From Flavobacteriales bacterium (GTDB taxonomy: Bacteria; Bacteroidota; Bacteroidia; Flavobacteriales; Flavobacteriaceae): 6,088 nucleotides of DNA. Both the position numbers and the translations under genes were made by a program. The notes under the pieces were generated by a model. It was not told the DNA's origin, ran no database searches, and was given only the letters and a program-made list of their open reading frames with translations. The DNA is taken from the NCBI GenBank assembly GCA_011525065.1, contig WTIY01000226.1, positions 1 through 6,088 on the forward strand. The letters are read 5' to 3'. This document shows, piece by piece, positions 5,616 to 6,088 of this stretch. Position 1 is the stretch's first letter. The number at the start of each line of letters is the position of its first letter.

Positions 5616-6088
5616 TTAACCGCCAATTAGCATACCGGCAATGGTCGCAGTCATCAAAGCTGCAACTGTCCCACCGATTAATGCTTTTATGCCAAATTTT
5701 GCCAAATTGGCTTGTTGGCTTGGCGCTAGTCCGCCAATGCCACCGATTTGGATGCCAATAGAGGCAAAATTCGCGAAACCACAGAGTGAATAAGTCGCAA
5801 TCACAATGGATCGATTTGAAGTCAGTAGTCCACTGTTTTTTAAATCGGATAACGAGGCGTAGGCAAAAAATTCATTGAGGATGGTTTTTTCGCCCAGCAG
5901 TTGCCCAACGGCAACAATATCTGTCGCTGGTACACCGATGATCCACGCCACTGGGGCAAATAAATTACCCAAAATATACTGAAGTGAAAGCCCAGTGTAG
6001 CGTCCTGAGGTTTGCGCGATGATATGTAGATTGAGTCCTGTAGGACCGCCAATCCAGTCCACCGTGATCCAATTGAAAACGGCAATTA
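5616..6088 (-). CDS. nupC: concentrative nucleoside transporter (NupC/CNT family), C-terminal part
   Basis: About 156 C-terminal residues of a cation-coupled nucleoside importer in the cytoplasmic membrane. The frame stays open to the right edge, so the true start is outside; the GTG at 6062 is internal. Seen: LQYILGNLFAPVAWIIGVP (ending near 5928), the NEFFAY motif at 5859-5876, and GFANFAS at 5760-5780 followed by a glycine-rich GGIGG, the most conserved signatures of the CNT family. In the Vibrio CNT structure the Glu of NEF and the Asn and Ser of GFANF-x-S contact the nucleoside, and all three are kept here. Hydrophobic stretches near both ends fit transmembrane helices, and the protein ends in a hydrophobic IAGMLIGG. 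Neighbouring thyA suggests a shared role in thymidine or nucleotide supply. Which nucleosides are carried cannot be read from this part. Confidence 0.93.
   Translation of the reverse strand, partial: IAVFNWITVDWIGGPTGLNLHIIAQTSGRYTGLSLQYILGNLFAPVAWIIGVPATDIVAVGQLLGEKTILNEFFAYASLSDLKNSGLLTSNRSIVIATYSLCGFANFASIGIQIGGIGGLAPSQQANLAKFGIKALIGGTVAALMTATIAGMLIGG

Noticed and set aside
5840..6085. Second minus-strand open frame overlapping the nucleoside transporter
   Set aside because: It is out of frame with the clear CNT-family protein and carries no recognisable motif.
1..6088. Defence system, mobile element, CRISPR array or tRNA
   Set aside because: Nearly all bases are explained by eight housekeeping or envelope genes, and the gaps are too short (at most 91 bases) and hold no such signature.

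Overview
This window reads as ordinary, densely packed core chromosome of a member of the Bacteroidota, most likely of the order Flavobacteriales. The evidence is a Bacteroidota-style Kdo transferase, a small secreted protein with a TonB C-terminal domain, the absence of strong Shine-Dalgarno sequences, and one match to the Bacteroidota -7 promoter box TAnnTTTG. Base composition looks moderate (mid-40s percent GC by eye, not computed). Eight protein genes are supported, two of them cut by the window edges. I see no RNA gene, mobile element, CRISPR array or phage gene, and no stretch over about 100 bases without a gene.

Left part (1-2817): cell-envelope sugar genes. The Kdo transferase gene waaA/kdtA (start at 547, minus strand, running off the left edge) is divergent from a two-gene plus-strand unit. 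That unit is a DegT/DnrJ/EryC1/StrS-family sugar aminotransferase (639-1808) and the UDP-glucose 4-epimerase gene galE (1801-2817), which overlap by 8 bases. The 91-base gap between the divergent units probably carries both promoters. Together these genes point to LPS or surface-glycan synthesis.

Right part (2814-6088): five genes all on the minus strand, in transcription order nupC-type nucleoside transporter (cut by the right edge), thyA, a short TonB-domain protein, folA and fabD. ThyA makes dTMP and releases dihydrofolate, FolA reduces it back to tetrahydrofolate, and the transporter brings in nucleosides, so most of the block concerns nucleotide supply and folate. FabD charges acyl carrier protein with malonate for fatty-acid synthesis. 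A candidate terminator lies between the transporter gene and thyA. Genes from thyA to fabD are 5 to 43 bases apart and probably form one operon.

The two halves converge at 2814-2817, where the stop codons of galE and fabD overlap inside a short perfect palindrome. I found no convincing new biological system. The points most worth a second look are the convergent palindrome, a four-cysteine cluster in the aminotransferase, the valine at the substrate-gate position of GalE, and the TonB-domain gene lodged between thyA and folA.
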